From JAFGPL01 sp963781805 (GTDB taxonomy: Bacteria; Bacteroidota; Bacteroidia; Bacteroidales; UBA10428): DNA of 64,000 bases. A program made the translations under genes and the position numbers. The number at the start of each line of letters is the position of its first letter. Positions within the stretch are counted from its first letter, which is position 1. Shown here one piece after another: positions 20,155-29,002 of this stretch. The notes below the pieces were generated by a model. The model saw only the letters and a program-made list of their open reading frames with translations, had not been told where the DNA came from and did not search any database. The DNA is taken from positions 5,766,001 through 5,830,000 of the forward strand of contig CAWAHF010000004.1 of the NCBI GenBank assembly GCA_963781805.1. Direction: 5' to 3'.

Positions 20155-20613
20155 ATGGAAGGAAAAATGTATCGTAAAGAAAAAAGAATTCTGGTTACTA
20201 TGCTCAGTCTCATCCTGATTCCGGGATTCTATGCCCTGTACATCTACTATAATTTTGTAGCTGGAAATCCTCAAATAATCAATGATTTTAGTTTTTGGGG
20301 TAAGAGTATGTTGATCCTGGTACCGGTGATGATAATTGCAATGATTCTGATTCATATTGTATTTGCAATCATTAACAAAATAGTCACCAATGAGGACATG
20401 CCAGTCATAAGTGATGAAATGGATAAGTTGATAGAACTTAAAGCATTGAGGATTTCACATTGGACCTATTCAATCGGTTTTCTTCTTTCTATGGCTTCTC
20501 AGGCTGCAGGTATGCAATCGTGGGTGTTGTTTGTTGTGTTGATTTCTTCTTGTTTTGCAGGTGGAATTACCCAAAGCATTACGCAAATTTATTTTTATCG
20601 TAAAGGCATTTGA
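20155..20613 (+). CDS. Four-helix membrane protein of unknown function
   Basis: 152 residues with about four membrane segments: residues about 13-35, 48-75, 100-120 and 122-145. No catalytic motif is seen. It is followed one base later by an XRE-type regulator gene. A small membrane protein next to a short XRE regulator is a common pairing in Firmicutes and Bacteroidetes; the membrane protein is thought to be controlled by the regulator, but that is only an analogy here. Confidence 0.75.
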   Translation: MEGKMYRKEKRILVTMLSLILIPGFYALYIYYNFVAGNPQIINDFSFWGKSMLILVPVMIIAMILIHIVFAIINKIVTNEDMPVISDEMDKLIELKALRISHWTYSIGFLLSMASQAAGMQSWVLFVVLISSCFAGGITQSITQIYFYRKGI

Positions 20614-20614
20614 T

Positions 20615-20842
20615 ATGAACAGGTGTCATATAATTAATAACATACGAAAATTACGCTTTCTTGCGGATGAAATGACACAGAAACAGCTTGCTGACAAAGT
20701 TGGTGTAACGCGACAAACCCTGGTGGCTATTGAAAACGGGAAATATTCTCCTACACTGGAATTGGCATTTCGCATTGCCCTTGTATTCAAACTGCCTCTG
20801 GAAGAGGTTTTCTCTTTCAATGCTGAAAATGATTCTAAGTAA
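20615..20842 (+). CDS. Short XRE-family transcriptional regulator
   Basis: 75 residues from the ATG at 20615; the frame is open further upstream but that would overlap the membrane protein gene. The helix-turn-helix is QKQLADKVGVTRQTLVAIE (about residues 22-40), followed by GKYSPTLELAFRIA as in the YgzD/YozG group. It probably controls itself and the membrane protein encoded one base upstream. Confidence 0.85.
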   Translation: MNRCHIINNIRKLRFLADEMTQKQLADKVGVTRQTLVAIENGKYSPTLELAFRIALVFKLPLEEVFSFNAENDSK

Positions 20843-20930
20843 TTTTAACGAAGAAAAAACCAATGCAAAGGAATACCACCGTACTATCAGACCTCAGGAA
20901 TTAAATAACCATTATAACTAATTAAAAATT

Positions 20931-21917
20931 ATGAAAGCAATTGTCTGCACAATGTACGGACCACCTGAAGTTCTTCAGCTCAAAGAAGTTGAGAAACCAG
21001 TTCCAACTAACAATGAAGTGTTGGTTAAAATATATGCCACAACCGTATCGATTGCCGATTCACGGGTACGTGGATTTCGGGTACCCTGGTCGTTCTGGAT
21101 TCCTGCGCGGATAGCTCTTGGCTTGAGAAAACCTAAAAAAGCTATACTGGGGGGTGTGTTTGCCGGTGAAATTGAAACAATAGGCAAAAGTGTAAATCGG
21201 TTTAAGCAAGGTGACAAAGTATTTGCATTTATCGGACACAATTTTGGCGCCTATGCCGAGTATATATGTATTTCTGAAAATGAATGTTTAGCCCTCAAGC
21301 CAACAAATCTGAATTATGAAGAAGCTGCAGCAATTCCATGGGGTGGTGCGACTGCTTTGCATTTTCTCAGAAAAGCAGGTATCCGGCAAGGTCAGAAGGT
21401 GCTTATTTATGGAGCTTCCGGAGCGATTGGGACAAGCGCAGTTCAGTTGGCTGCCAATTTTGGTGCGGAAGTCACGGGAGTATGCAGTATATCTAATTTA
21501 GATTTGGTGAAATCTCTTGGCGCTGCCGGAGTAATCGACTATACCGCTGAAGATTTCAGCAAAACCGGTGAGAAGTATGATGTAATATTTGATACGGTGG
21601 GTAAAGCATCGGTTCGGGGATGCATACAATCCCTGAAAAAAAATGGAATGTATATTCACGCGGTTGCCGCACCTCTAGTTACTTTTCGCGTGAAATTTTC
21701 ACTCATTTTTAGTAATAAAAAATTTACAGGTGGTTCGTTCTTCCCAAAGGCTGTGGATCTGATTTACCTGAAAGAACTGGTTGAAGCGGGAAAGCTGAAA
21801 CCCGTCATTGACAGAAGTTATTCGCTGGAAGAGATTGTTGAAGCACACCGATATGTGGACAAGGGGCATAAGAAAGGGAATGTGGTTATAACACTGGAAA
21901 ATATTAATAAAGTATAA
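20931..21917 (+). CDS. NAD(P)-dependent alcohol dehydrogenase / quinone oxidoreductase, zinc-free MDR type
   Basis: 328 residues of the medium-chain dehydrogenase superfamily. The N-terminal GroES-like domain (about 25-120) lacks the cysteine-rich zinc loop, and the nucleotide-binding motif is YGASGAIGTSAVQLA near residue 160. It should use NAD(P)H on a quinone, aldehyde or enone substrate. It follows the XRE gene by 88 bp on the same strand, so it may share its transcript. The exact substrate cannot be told. Confidence 0.87.
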   Translation: MKAIVCTMYGPPEVLQLKEVEKPVPTNNEVLVKIYATTVSIADSRVRGFRVPWSFWIPARIALGLRKPKKAILGGVFAGEIETIGKSVNRFKQGDKVFAFIGHNFGAYAEYICISENECLALKPTNLNYEEAAAIPWGGATALHFLRKAGIRQGQKVLIYGASGAIGTSAVQLAANFGAEVTGVCSISNLDLVKSLGAAGVIDYTAEDFSKTGEKYDVIFDTVGKASVRGCIQSLKKNGMYIHAVAAPLVTFRVKFSLIFSNKKFTGGSFFPKAVDLIYLKELVEAGKLKPVIDRSYSLEEIVEAHRYVDKGHKKGNVVITLENINKV

Positions 21918-22130
21918 CATAGCAAATTAAATACAACTTGATAAAACCCTTTTAGTGACACACAAAAAGTAATGGCTTAAATTAAGCATTATTTTATCCT
22001 GCATTATATTATCAGTTTAGCGATCCTTTAATTTGCACCAATAGTATAACTGCAACAGAGGCTAAGAAATGAAGATTAATCATTTGTGCACCTGTTTTCC
22101 GTCAGGTAGGTTCATGGTTATCCTGTCTAC

Positions 22131-23900
22131 CTATTTTTCCGAATACCCCAACTCATACTGCAATGCCTCAATAGCAAAAGCAAGGTAGGTGAGGGATGCA
22201 TTCCAGTTGATTGCATTTTCGTTGGATGCAAATGCTTTCACACTGTCCAGGTAACACTCGTCAGGGATATCAGATGGATATTCCTGATGATCTTCTTTTC
22301 GGGCATTAGGTCCCCCGGCAAGAATTCCCGGTACCGGTTCCCTTACGCCATCAGCAGCCGAAGGCCTGTGATGTAGATGTAAAGGTGTTTTGTCACCATA
22401 TCCTGTAACAAATGAATACCCGGTGGCATTTCTTCCAAGAAGGTAGTCGAGATTTGTTAGTGCAGCATCGACGTATTTTTTATCGTGAGTTAGTTTATAT
22501 GCCTGTAATAGAACAAAACCTTCTGTTGTGGCTTTGTCATTGCTTCCCCAGGTAAAATCAAGTTTACTTTGTCCCATTACTGTATGAAAGTATTGTTGAG
22601 TAACTCCGGCAACCAGGCTGTCGGCAAAATCAAGAACCAATTTCTTCATTATTTGCAAGTCGGTTCCTGCTACAGGTAAACTATTGTTCTGGTGCCGCAG
22701 AAGTGAATAATATCCTAACATTTTTACCTGACCCCAGTAAGGCAAACTGATACTGTCGTCGGGAAATATATTGATTGATCTGTAAAAATAGTCGGTTTTT
22801 GTTGACAGGTACAATTCTGATGCTGCCCAAATCCATTCATCACTAAAATCTTTATCGCCGTATTGTCCGGTATGGATATCGGGATCATATTTTTCATTTA
22901 GTGCATTCTGATCAAATATAACTTTCGGATTTTTTTCTGCCCATAACCATGCCAGTCTTGAAGCATTAAGACAGGAATCTGCCAATCCGGGTAGTTCAGT
23001 CTCAAAATCTTTGAATATTCTGGATGCCTGTGCCATTACGGCGACAAAATCAAGTGATGCAGATGTAGATTTCTGTACCACATATCGTTTCAGGGTATCT
23101 TCAACCGGCATTACCATGCCATCGAATACAGGATCAGTTAACTTGAAATATACTCCACCATCAGACGGATCCTGCATGGTCAGCATCCAGCGAAGATTCC
23201 AGAGAATCTCGTCAAGCAGATCCGGAAGCTGGTTATTGTTTTCAGGGATATTCATTCTAAGATTTTTGAAATAGTCCGGAAATTCTTCATACAGTGTCAG
23301 CAACATGCCCATGGTTATTCCTGAATTAACGATGTATTCGTTGTAATCTCCGGCATCATACCAACCCCTGGGACACGAAATGATAGTTCCTGCGGGTCTG
23401 TCAGCCGATGCAGCTGAAGCATGAACGATCACATGGGTATCCGGATGTCCTGCCGGTCGGGCCCATATTCCCGCATAGGCATAGGGCAGGGGAGTGGAGG
23501 CCCGCTGGTAATAAAAAGACTTTAGCGAACCTTTGGCAACTTCCAGGTGAACATCAGGTTTTATTTCAAACTGGTAGGAATAGCCAAGTCCGGGGACACT
23601 CAATATAAATGTACCTTGTTGTTTAAAGCCCGAAAAGTCAGCAATCCTGGTAATCCGGGTAGAATAATCAGAATTGAAGGGACCAGTCAAAGTCCCTGTG
23701 TAGAACGTATCTGTTAAATCGGGAGAGGTAATAAAGAATTTACCCTTAACATCATTCACAATAACTGCAATCTTAGGCGCATCCGGATAAAATCCGATTT
23801 GATTTAGCCTGATGTTTTCGGTTACATGTTGTGCCAATATTGGATCAAAGGAGAGTATTGTAAATAATATGATGATTGCTTCTGTCTTAATTCTTTTCAT
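22131..23900 (-). CDS. GH9 cellulase (endoglucanase), secreted
   Basis: 589 residues. A signal peptide (about 1-23) precedes an Ig-like CelD_N domain (IRLNQIGFYPDAPKIAVI, about 27-110). The GH9 (alpha/alpha)6 barrel then has the base/nucleophile motif WYDAGDYNEY near residue 180, the conserved PLHLHHRPSAADG near residue 515, and a C-terminal NENAINWNASL carrying the acid glutamate. It should cut beta-1,4-glucan or mixed-linkage glucan in the periplasm or outside. It is a single gene with no neighbouring Sus genes. Confidence 0.93.
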   Translation of the reverse strand: MKRIKTEAIIILFTILSFDPILAQHVTENIRLNQIGFYPDAPKIAVIVNDVKGKFFITSPDLTDTFYTGTLTGPFNSDYSTRITRIADFSGFKQQGTFILSVPGLGYSYQFEIKPDVHLEVAKGSLKSFYYQRASTPLPYAYAGIWARPAGHPDTHVIVHASAASADRPAGTIISCPRGWYDAGDYNEYIVNSGITMGMLLTLYEEFPDYFKNLRMNIPENNNQLPDLLDEILWNLRWMLTMQDPSDGGVYFKLTDPVFDGMVMPVEDTLKRYVVQKSTSASLDFVAVMAQASRIFKDFETELPGLADSCLNASRLAWLWAEKNPKVIFDQNALNEKYDPDIHTGQYGDKDFSDEWIWAASELYLSTKTDYFYRSINIFPDDSISLPYWGQVKMLGYYSLLRHQNNSLPVAGTDLQIMKKLVLDFADSLVAGVTQQYFHTVMGQSKLDFTWGSNDKATTEGFVLLQAYKLTHDKKYVDAALTNLDYLLGRNATGYSFVTGYGDKTPLHLHHRPSAADGVREPVPGILAGGPNARKEDHQEYPSDIPDECYLDSVKAFASNENAINWNASLTYLAFAIEALQYELGYSEK

Positions 23901-24333
23901 TACAAAATGTACATTAATTTTAATAAAGCTGAATAAATTTTAAATGGCTAAAATATAAACTATTCAAATGTTACAGGCCTTTAAACAAATTTTTTTCAGG
24001 ATAATATCGTTCACGTTGCTGCACATTTTGTGTTTGATTAATAATTTCTCTTCTCGAAGTAGGTGCCAGGTTTCCCAGACGAACCTTTCTTTAAGCACGT
24101 AACTATTAAGAAACATTACTTAGCAAAGGTTGTGTTGAGTTTCCCCTCCTTCGAGGAGGGGCAGGGGAGGTCAATTTGACTTTCTTTTGGGACGGGCACT
24201 GAAAATCATTTACATGCAATAAAATTGTTTTTTCTACTGTTAACAAATTCTATTTCAGCATAAATGAATATTTTTAACTACTTTGTAAGGGATTTGAATT
24301 TTCATGTTGTCCTGAATAAAAATCAATAATTGA
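23901..24333. other. Intergenic region with a GC-rich hairpin
   Basis: 433 bases between divergent genes. At about 24145-24175 it has CCCCTCCTTCGAGGAGGGG followed by CAGGGGAGG, a short hairpin motif common in Bacteroidetes intergenic DNA. Otherwise AT-rich with no gene seen. Confidence 0.55.
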
Positions 24334-24888
24334 TTGAAACCTAATTCGACGATACAACTGGATCAAAAAAACGGATTTATTGATGAACGTTCTTTCAAGG
24401 AACTTTTTTATGGATTTTATTCCCGGCTTTGCAGGTATACTTATTATATTCTGGGATCAAAAGAACACGCCGAAGAGATTATACAGGATTTGTTTACCCG
24501 TATCTGGGAACAGCGAAGGAAACTTTACATTGAAGGGAGTATCGAAAGCTATCTTTTTATTTCGGCAAGAAATGCTGCATACAATTACCTGAAAAGTGAT
24601 TTGCATAAAAAGCAGAGAGAAGAGGTTTATTCCCTTCAGGAGGAACAAAGCGAAATCTTTGACAGGGAATTATTTCTTGAGAAACTTCAACAGGCTTTGA
24701 GCTTTTTACCTGAGCAATGTCGTGAAATATATTGTCTTAAAAACATGGAAGGTTTGACTTATAAAGAAATTGCAGAATACCTTGAAATATCGGAAAAAAC
24801 AGTAGAGGTGCAGATATACAGGGCATTGAAAAAACTCAGGAAATTGATGGGGAAAGATAAAAACAGGTTCTATCAAAACGAAGAATGA
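24334..24888 (+). CDS. ECF sigma-70 factor, Bacteroidetes type
   Basis: 184 residues. Region 2 (FYSRLCRYTYYILGSKEHAEE, about 27-50) and region 4 (YKEIAEYLEISEKTVEVQIY, about 145-165) are both present. The start is a TTG at 24334; an in-frame stop lies immediately before it and there is no ATG before region 4, so the TTG is the only reasonable choice. The stop overlaps the FecR gene by 4 bp, giving a classic sigma/anti-sigma operon. It should direct RNA polymerase to promoters of an unknown uptake system. Confidence 0.87.
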   Translation: MKPNSTIQLDQKNGFIDERSFKELFYGFYSRLCRYTYYILGSKEHAEEIIQDLFTRIWEQRRKLYIEGSIESYLFISARNAAYNYLKSDLHKKQREEVYSLQEEQSEIFDRELFLEKLQQALSFLPEQCREIYCLKNMEGLTYKEIAEYLEISEKTVEVQIYRALKKLRKLMGKDKNRFYQNEE

Positions 24889-25877
24889 TGGAAAACAGCG
24901 AAAGAATATCATATCTTATCAATAGATCAGTCACGAATAATTTAACAGGTTCTGAATCTGATGAACTTGACAGGTTAATTTCGGAAGGAAAAATAACCCA
25001 TGAAGAACTGGAAGATTATAAAGGAATCTGGAATTCGACCAAAGAAATAAATTTTCCTGAGTTCAATGTTGACAAGGCATTTAAGGAAATTAAATGCGCC
25101 GGCGGCAATAATCGGAAAACAGGTAGGGTAGTTATCATTAAAATGCTGAAAATTGCAGCTGTAGTTATTTTTGGTGTGTTTCTTGGCATCCTGATAAACA
25201 AATATTTCCTTTTCGAGAAGGATAAGTTTGTGGAGATTGAAACCAAAAAGGGAGATAAGATTCATATTAAATTGTCTGAAGGAAGCGAGGTTTGGTTGAA
25301 CTCCCGCAGTAAAATCAGGTACCCTGCCAATTTCACAGGTACCAACCGGTATATCGAACTTATCGGAGAAGCCTATTTCAATCTGCAGGGCAAAGGATAC
25401 TCCCCGGTAATTATTAAATGCAACGGAACTAAAATTGTAGGAACCCAGGCAAAGTTTAATGCGAAAACCCAACCGGATTTTCATAATACACAGATAACCG
25501 TGGAATCGGGCTGGATATCCCTTACGGATCCCATGTGGTATAACGAGCCAATAGTTCTCGAGGAAGGATTTAAAGGCACAGTAGATAAAGACCTGCCTCT
25601 TTTGATCGAACAGAATAAAAATCCGAATTTTCTGGCCTGGAAAACCGGTAAGCTGATTTTCGACAAAATGCCTCTTCTAAAGGTTGCCGAAACCCTTTCG
25701 GATGTTTATGATGTAGATATTCAAATCATGGGGGATGTGAAATACTGTCCGTATAGCCATTCGTACCTGAACAATAATATTGATAATATTCTGAACGATT
25801 TGAAAAAACAATTCAGAACAAGCATTTCCCGGGAAAACAATGTGATAATTATCAATGGTAGTAATTGTAACATTTAA
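24885..25877 (+). CDS. FecR-family anti-sigma factor
   Basis: 330 residues. A short cytoplasmic N-terminal region binds the sigma factor; one membrane segment lies at about residues 86-106 (MLKIAAVVIFGVFLGILI); the periplasmic FecR domain (SEGSEVWLNSRSKIRYP) and the C-terminal DUF4974 domain follow. It overlaps the sigma gene by 4 bp. In such systems a TonB receptor with an N-terminal signalling domain releases the sigma factor, but no such receptor is next to this pair; the following gene encodes a TonB C-terminal-domain protein instead. Confidence 0.9.
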   Translation: MMENSERISYLINRSVTNNLTGSESDELDRLISEGKITHEELEDYKGIWNSTKEINFPEFNVDKAFKEIKCAGGNNRKTGRVVIIKMLKIAAVVIFGVFLGILINKYFLFEKDKFVEIETKKGDKIHIKLSEGSEVWLNSRSKIRYPANFTGTNRYIELIGEAYFNLQGKGYSPVIIKCNGTKIVGTQAKFNAKTQPDFHNTQITVESGWISLTDPMWYNEPIVLEEGFKGTVDKDLPLLIEQNKNPNFLAWKTGKLIFDKMPLLKVAETLSDVYDVDIQIMGDVKYCPYSHSYLNNNIDNILNDLKKQFRTSISRENNVIIINGSNCNI

Positions 25878-25893
25878 CTTAACAAGAAAAGTC

Positions 25894-26682
25894 ATGAAAA
25901 AAGGAATCATTAGTATTATAATCATCTTTTTTGCCGGCTGGCAAACATATTCCCAGTGCGATCCCAGGTTGAGCGTGAAGCCGCCTGAAAATCCCAACCA
26001 TTTTATTAAATCCTTTGAAGCATTTATGCCTAAGGAAAATGATACGGTATTAAGGTACACTTTACTTTTGCACGAAGGTACAGACTATCAGATAAAAGTT
26101 TATGAGTCGCCTGAATATCAGGGAAAGGCATCTTTGGCATTATATGAAGGTGAGAAATTACTTGCCATTAATTACAATAAACAATCGGGCAAGTTTTATC
26201 CTTCTTTTAAATTCAAAAGCAAGAAATCTATAACGTATGAGATTGTCGTAAGAAAGCTGGTGAAAGAAAAATATTGTGCATCGTGGGTTATTGAGGAAAT
26301 GACAAAGCCAGGGAAAGATAACGAAACTATAGAAACAGGTAATCAGGAAGAACCTGTCTTTGTTATCGTTGAAGACATGCCTGAATTTAAAGCCGGGCAA
26401 GGAGTTGAATCTTTCAGAGAATGGATCCAGGCAAATCTGAAATACCCTGAAGAGGCTATGAAAAAGGGTATTCAGGGAAAAGTGTATGTGAATTTTATAG
26501 TAGATAAGGATGGAAGCGTTTCAGATGTAAAAATAGCAAGAGGTGTAGATCCAATTCTTGACAAAGCCGCCCGTGATTTGATAAGAAGTTCACCGAAATG
26601 GGAGAAAGTCGGGAAACAGAGAGGGCAGCCTGTCAGAGTCGCATATACTTTTCCGATAACTTATGCATTGAAACACAAATAG
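25894..26682 (+). CDS. Exported TonB C-terminal-domain protein
   Basis: 262 residues from the ATG at 25894, which opens a signal peptide (MKKGIISIIIIFFAGWQTYS). An N-terminal unknown domain (about 30-140) is followed by an acidic linker and a TonB C-terminal domain (NLKYPEEAMKKGIQGKVYV ... RVAYTFPITY, about 185-260). The start lies 16 bp after the FecR stop, so it belongs to the same operon. It lacks an obvious N-terminal anchor beyond the signal peptide, and thus may be a periplasmic adaptor rather than a classical energy transducer. Confidence 0.82.
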   Translation: MKKGIISIIIIFFAGWQTYSQCDPRLSVKPPENPNHFIKSFEAFMPKENDTVLRYTLLLHEGTDYQIKVYESPEYQGKASLALYEGEKLLAINYNKQSGKFYPSFKFKSKKSITYEIVVRKLVKEKYCASWVIEEMTKPGKDNETIETGNQEEPVFVIVEDMPEFKAGQGVESFREWIQANLKYPEEAMKKGIQGKVYVNFIVDKDGSVSDVKIARGVDPILDKAARDLIRSSPKWEKVGKQRGQPVRVAYTFPITYALKHK

Positions 26683-26742
26683 GAAGTAATTCAGGAAAAT
26701 AATGTAAAATTATTTTTTTTAAAATCCCGATAGTTTAAGAAG

Positions 26743-26867
26743 CTGTCCAAAAAGGGTTTTAATCATTTACACTTCGACTACGCTCAATGTGACAATCGTC
26801 TGATAATCAAATGTCAGGCTGAGCGTAGTCGAAGTTTTTTTGTGTTGCGAAAACCCTTTTTGGACAG
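26743..26867. repeat. 125-bp long hairpin repeat
   Basis: CTGTCCAAAAAGGGTTTT on the left is matched by AAAACCCTTTTTGGACAG on the right; further in, CTTCGACTACGCTCA pairs with TGAGCGTAGTCGAAG. It forms one long hairpin between convergent operon end and TetR gene. The inner word is a known scattered Bacteroidetes palindrome. It could act as a terminator or be a MITE. Confidence 0.75.
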
Positions 26868-27016
26868 TCTCATTTTTTATTTGTTCATAACCTAATCAAA
26901 TTGTGTCTTCACTATAGTCTGCTTGTATTTCCTTGAAATGTAGATAACTGCATTAAGTCTTAGCAAAATTTTGAGATTATTTTATTCGAAAACTATAAAA
27001 ACCAAATTAGTTTTCT

Positions 27017-27024
27017 TATTTTTG
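27017..27024 (+). promoter_or_regulatory. Candidate Bacteroidetes -7 element
   Basis: TATTTTTG matches TAnnTTTG, 16 bases before the TetR ATG at 27041. No good -33 box was found. It would drive the efflux operon. Confidence 0.35.
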
Positions 27025-27040
27025 CCGCTTAAAATTTTTA

Positions 27041-27649
27041 ATGGAAGCGAAAGAAAGAGTCATATTAAAATCCATCGAACTGTTTTTGCAGGCCGGAATC
27101 CGTCTCGTTACCATGGACCAGATTGCGACAGAAGTGGGTATGTCTAAACGCACCATTTACGAAATGTTTAAAGACAAAGATGATTTACTGACTCAATGTC
27201 TAGAATCGATGTTTCAGCAGAATAAAGACGAATTTCATGAAATTGTTTCCAAATCTGATAATGCCATAGAAGCGCTATATTTAATCGGACAGCATGGTGA
27301 AAAGAAAAAAGCTTCTATCAACCGGCTGTTTTTTGAGGATTTTAAAAAGCTTTATCCTCAGTTGTGGGAACAATTCAAAGAAAAAAACGGACCCGGTCGC
27401 GAATCTGTTTCCTTTACTATTCTTCAAAAAGGTCTTGGCGAAGGAATTTTCAGGAAGGAATTAAACCTGGAAATCGTAGATATTTTTGTACACAGCATGA
27501 TGGAAACCTGTTACAATGCAGTGATATTTCCGGTTAATTCAGATATGAAGGAAATCATTGGTAATGTCATCATTCCTTATTTCAGAGGCATTGCAACAAG
27601 AAAAGGACAGGATCTGATTGAAATATATTTTTCAAACGAAAAAATCTAA
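27041..27649 (+). CDS. TetR-family regulator of the RND efflux operon
   Basis: 202 residues. The N-terminal helix-turn-helix reads VTMDQIATEVGMSKRTIYEMF (about 24-44), typical of TetR; the remaining residues form a helical ligand domain. It is the first gene of a run TetR-TolC-MFP-RND-PG0541 with small gaps, so it most likely represses this operon and is released by a pump substrate. No operator palindrome was confidently identified. Confidence 0.9.
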   Translation: MEAKERVILKSIELFLQAGIRLVTMDQIATEVGMSKRTIYEMFKDKDDLLTQCLESMFQQNKDEFHEIVSKSDNAIEALYLIGQHGEKKKASINRLFFEDFKKLYPQLWEQFKEKNGPGRESVSFTILQKGLGEGIFRKELNLEIVDIFVHSMMETCYNAVIFPVNSDMKEIIGNVIIPYFRGIATRKGQDLIEIYFSNEKI

Positions 27650-27682
27650 ATGAGCATAATTTATTGAAATAAATAATAATAT

Positions 27683-28978
27683 ATGGACACAAAACTTAAA
27701 TTAATATTATTTCTAAGTTTCTTTGCTTGCCGGTTGAATGCGCAGGAGAAACTCTCCCTGAGCCTGGAGGAAGCAAAAAATTATGCCATTGAATACAATA
27801 AAATGGTGAAGAATGCTGATCTGGCCGTTACAGAAGCACAGAAAAAAATTAACGAAACGATTTCTACCGGATTACCCCAGGCGGATGTTAATATTGATTA
27901 TTCCAATTTTCTGGGAGCAGAAATGGAGTTTAGTTTCGGGGAAGGATTACCGCCACGTATGATCCCTTTCAATCCTACAAGTAACCTTAACCTTACTGTT
28001 TCTCAGCTGATTTTCAGCGGAAGTTATATTGTGGGCTTACAGTCTGTAAAACTATATAAGGAAGTATCTGAAACCAGTCTGCTCAAAACCGAGCAGGATA
28101 TAAAGGTTCAGGTGACAAAATCATATAATAATGCGCTGGTGGCTGAACATTCCATTGATATCCTTAAGCGGAACCTTCAAAATACAAAAGAAATTTTTAC
28201 ACGGACCAAAACAATGGAATCGGTAGGAATGGCAGAAAAACTGGATGTGGATCAATTTGAAGTGCAGCTTTCATCGCTTGAAAATTCATTGAAGGCAGCT
28301 GAACGCCAGCGGGAATTAACCTATAATTTATTGCGTTTTCAATTAGGGATTTCCATCGAAACACCTATTGAACTTACCGATTCACTAAACGGTTTGATGG
28401 ATGGCCTGGATTATGAGTTATTTGCCGAAAAATCTTTAGTTCTTGATAATAATCTTGATTACCAGCTCATGTTTTCCCAGGAAAAGCTCGCCGAGAAGCA
28501 GATAAGCCTGAAAAAAATGAGCTATCTTCCTACACTTACTAGTTTTTACAGGTATACCAATAAAATATTGAAACCGGAATTTGACTTATCACCAAAAAAT
28601 GTAGTCGGATTAAACCTGAGCATACCTATCTTATCAAGTGGTATGAGAAACTCACAGTTAAGCCAGGCAAAAATTGAGTATGAAACCACGTTAAATAACA
28701 AGGAACTTCTATCCAGTCAGTTGATGTTGCAGGAAAAACAGTCACGATATAACCTGGTGAATGCCATGGAACAGTATGAAAACCGGAAGAACAATGTAGA
28801 TGTTGCTTATCGTGTTTACAAAAGCTATCAGCTTAAATTTGAACAGGGAGTGGCGTCAAGCCTGGATCTAACGCAGTCAAATTCTAATTACCTGCAAGCG
28901 GAATCAGAATATATCATGGCAATTATGAATTTATTTGATGCAAAGCTTTCGTTACAGCAATTGATGAATTTACTTTAG
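27683..28978 (+). CDS. TolC-family outer-membrane efflux protein
   Basis: 431 residues. A signal peptide (about 1-20) is followed by two outer-membrane efflux protein repeats, with long helical stretches (for example ESVGMAEKLDVDQFEVQLSS) and the C-terminal LTQSNSNYLQAESEYI that lines the channel. It forms the outer-membrane tunnel for the pump encoded downstream. It starts 33 bp after the TetR gene and precedes the adaptor by 24 bp. Confidence 0.92.
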   Translation: MDTKLKLILFLSFFACRLNAQEKLSLSLEEAKNYAIEYNKMVKNADLAVTEAQKKINETISTGLPQADVNIDYSNFLGAEMEFSFGEGLPPRMIPFNPTSNLNLTVSQLIFSGSYIVGLQSVKLYKEVSETSLLKTEQDIKVQVTKSYNNALVAEHSIDILKRNLQNTKEIFTRTKTMESVGMAEKLDVDQFEVQLSSLENSLKAAERQRELTYNLLRFQLGISIETPIELTDSLNGLMDGLDYELFAEKSLVLDNNLDYQLMFSQEKLAEKQISLKKMSYLPTLTSFYRYTNKILKPEFDLSPKNVVGLNLSIPILSSGMRNSQLSQAKIEYETTLNNKELLSSQLMLQEKQSRYNLVNAMEQYENRKNNVDVAYRVYKSYQLKFEQGVASSLDLTQSNSNYLQAESEYIMAIMNLFDAKLSLQQLMNLL

Positions 28979-29002
28979 AAAACATAATAATATCAACAAA
29001 AT

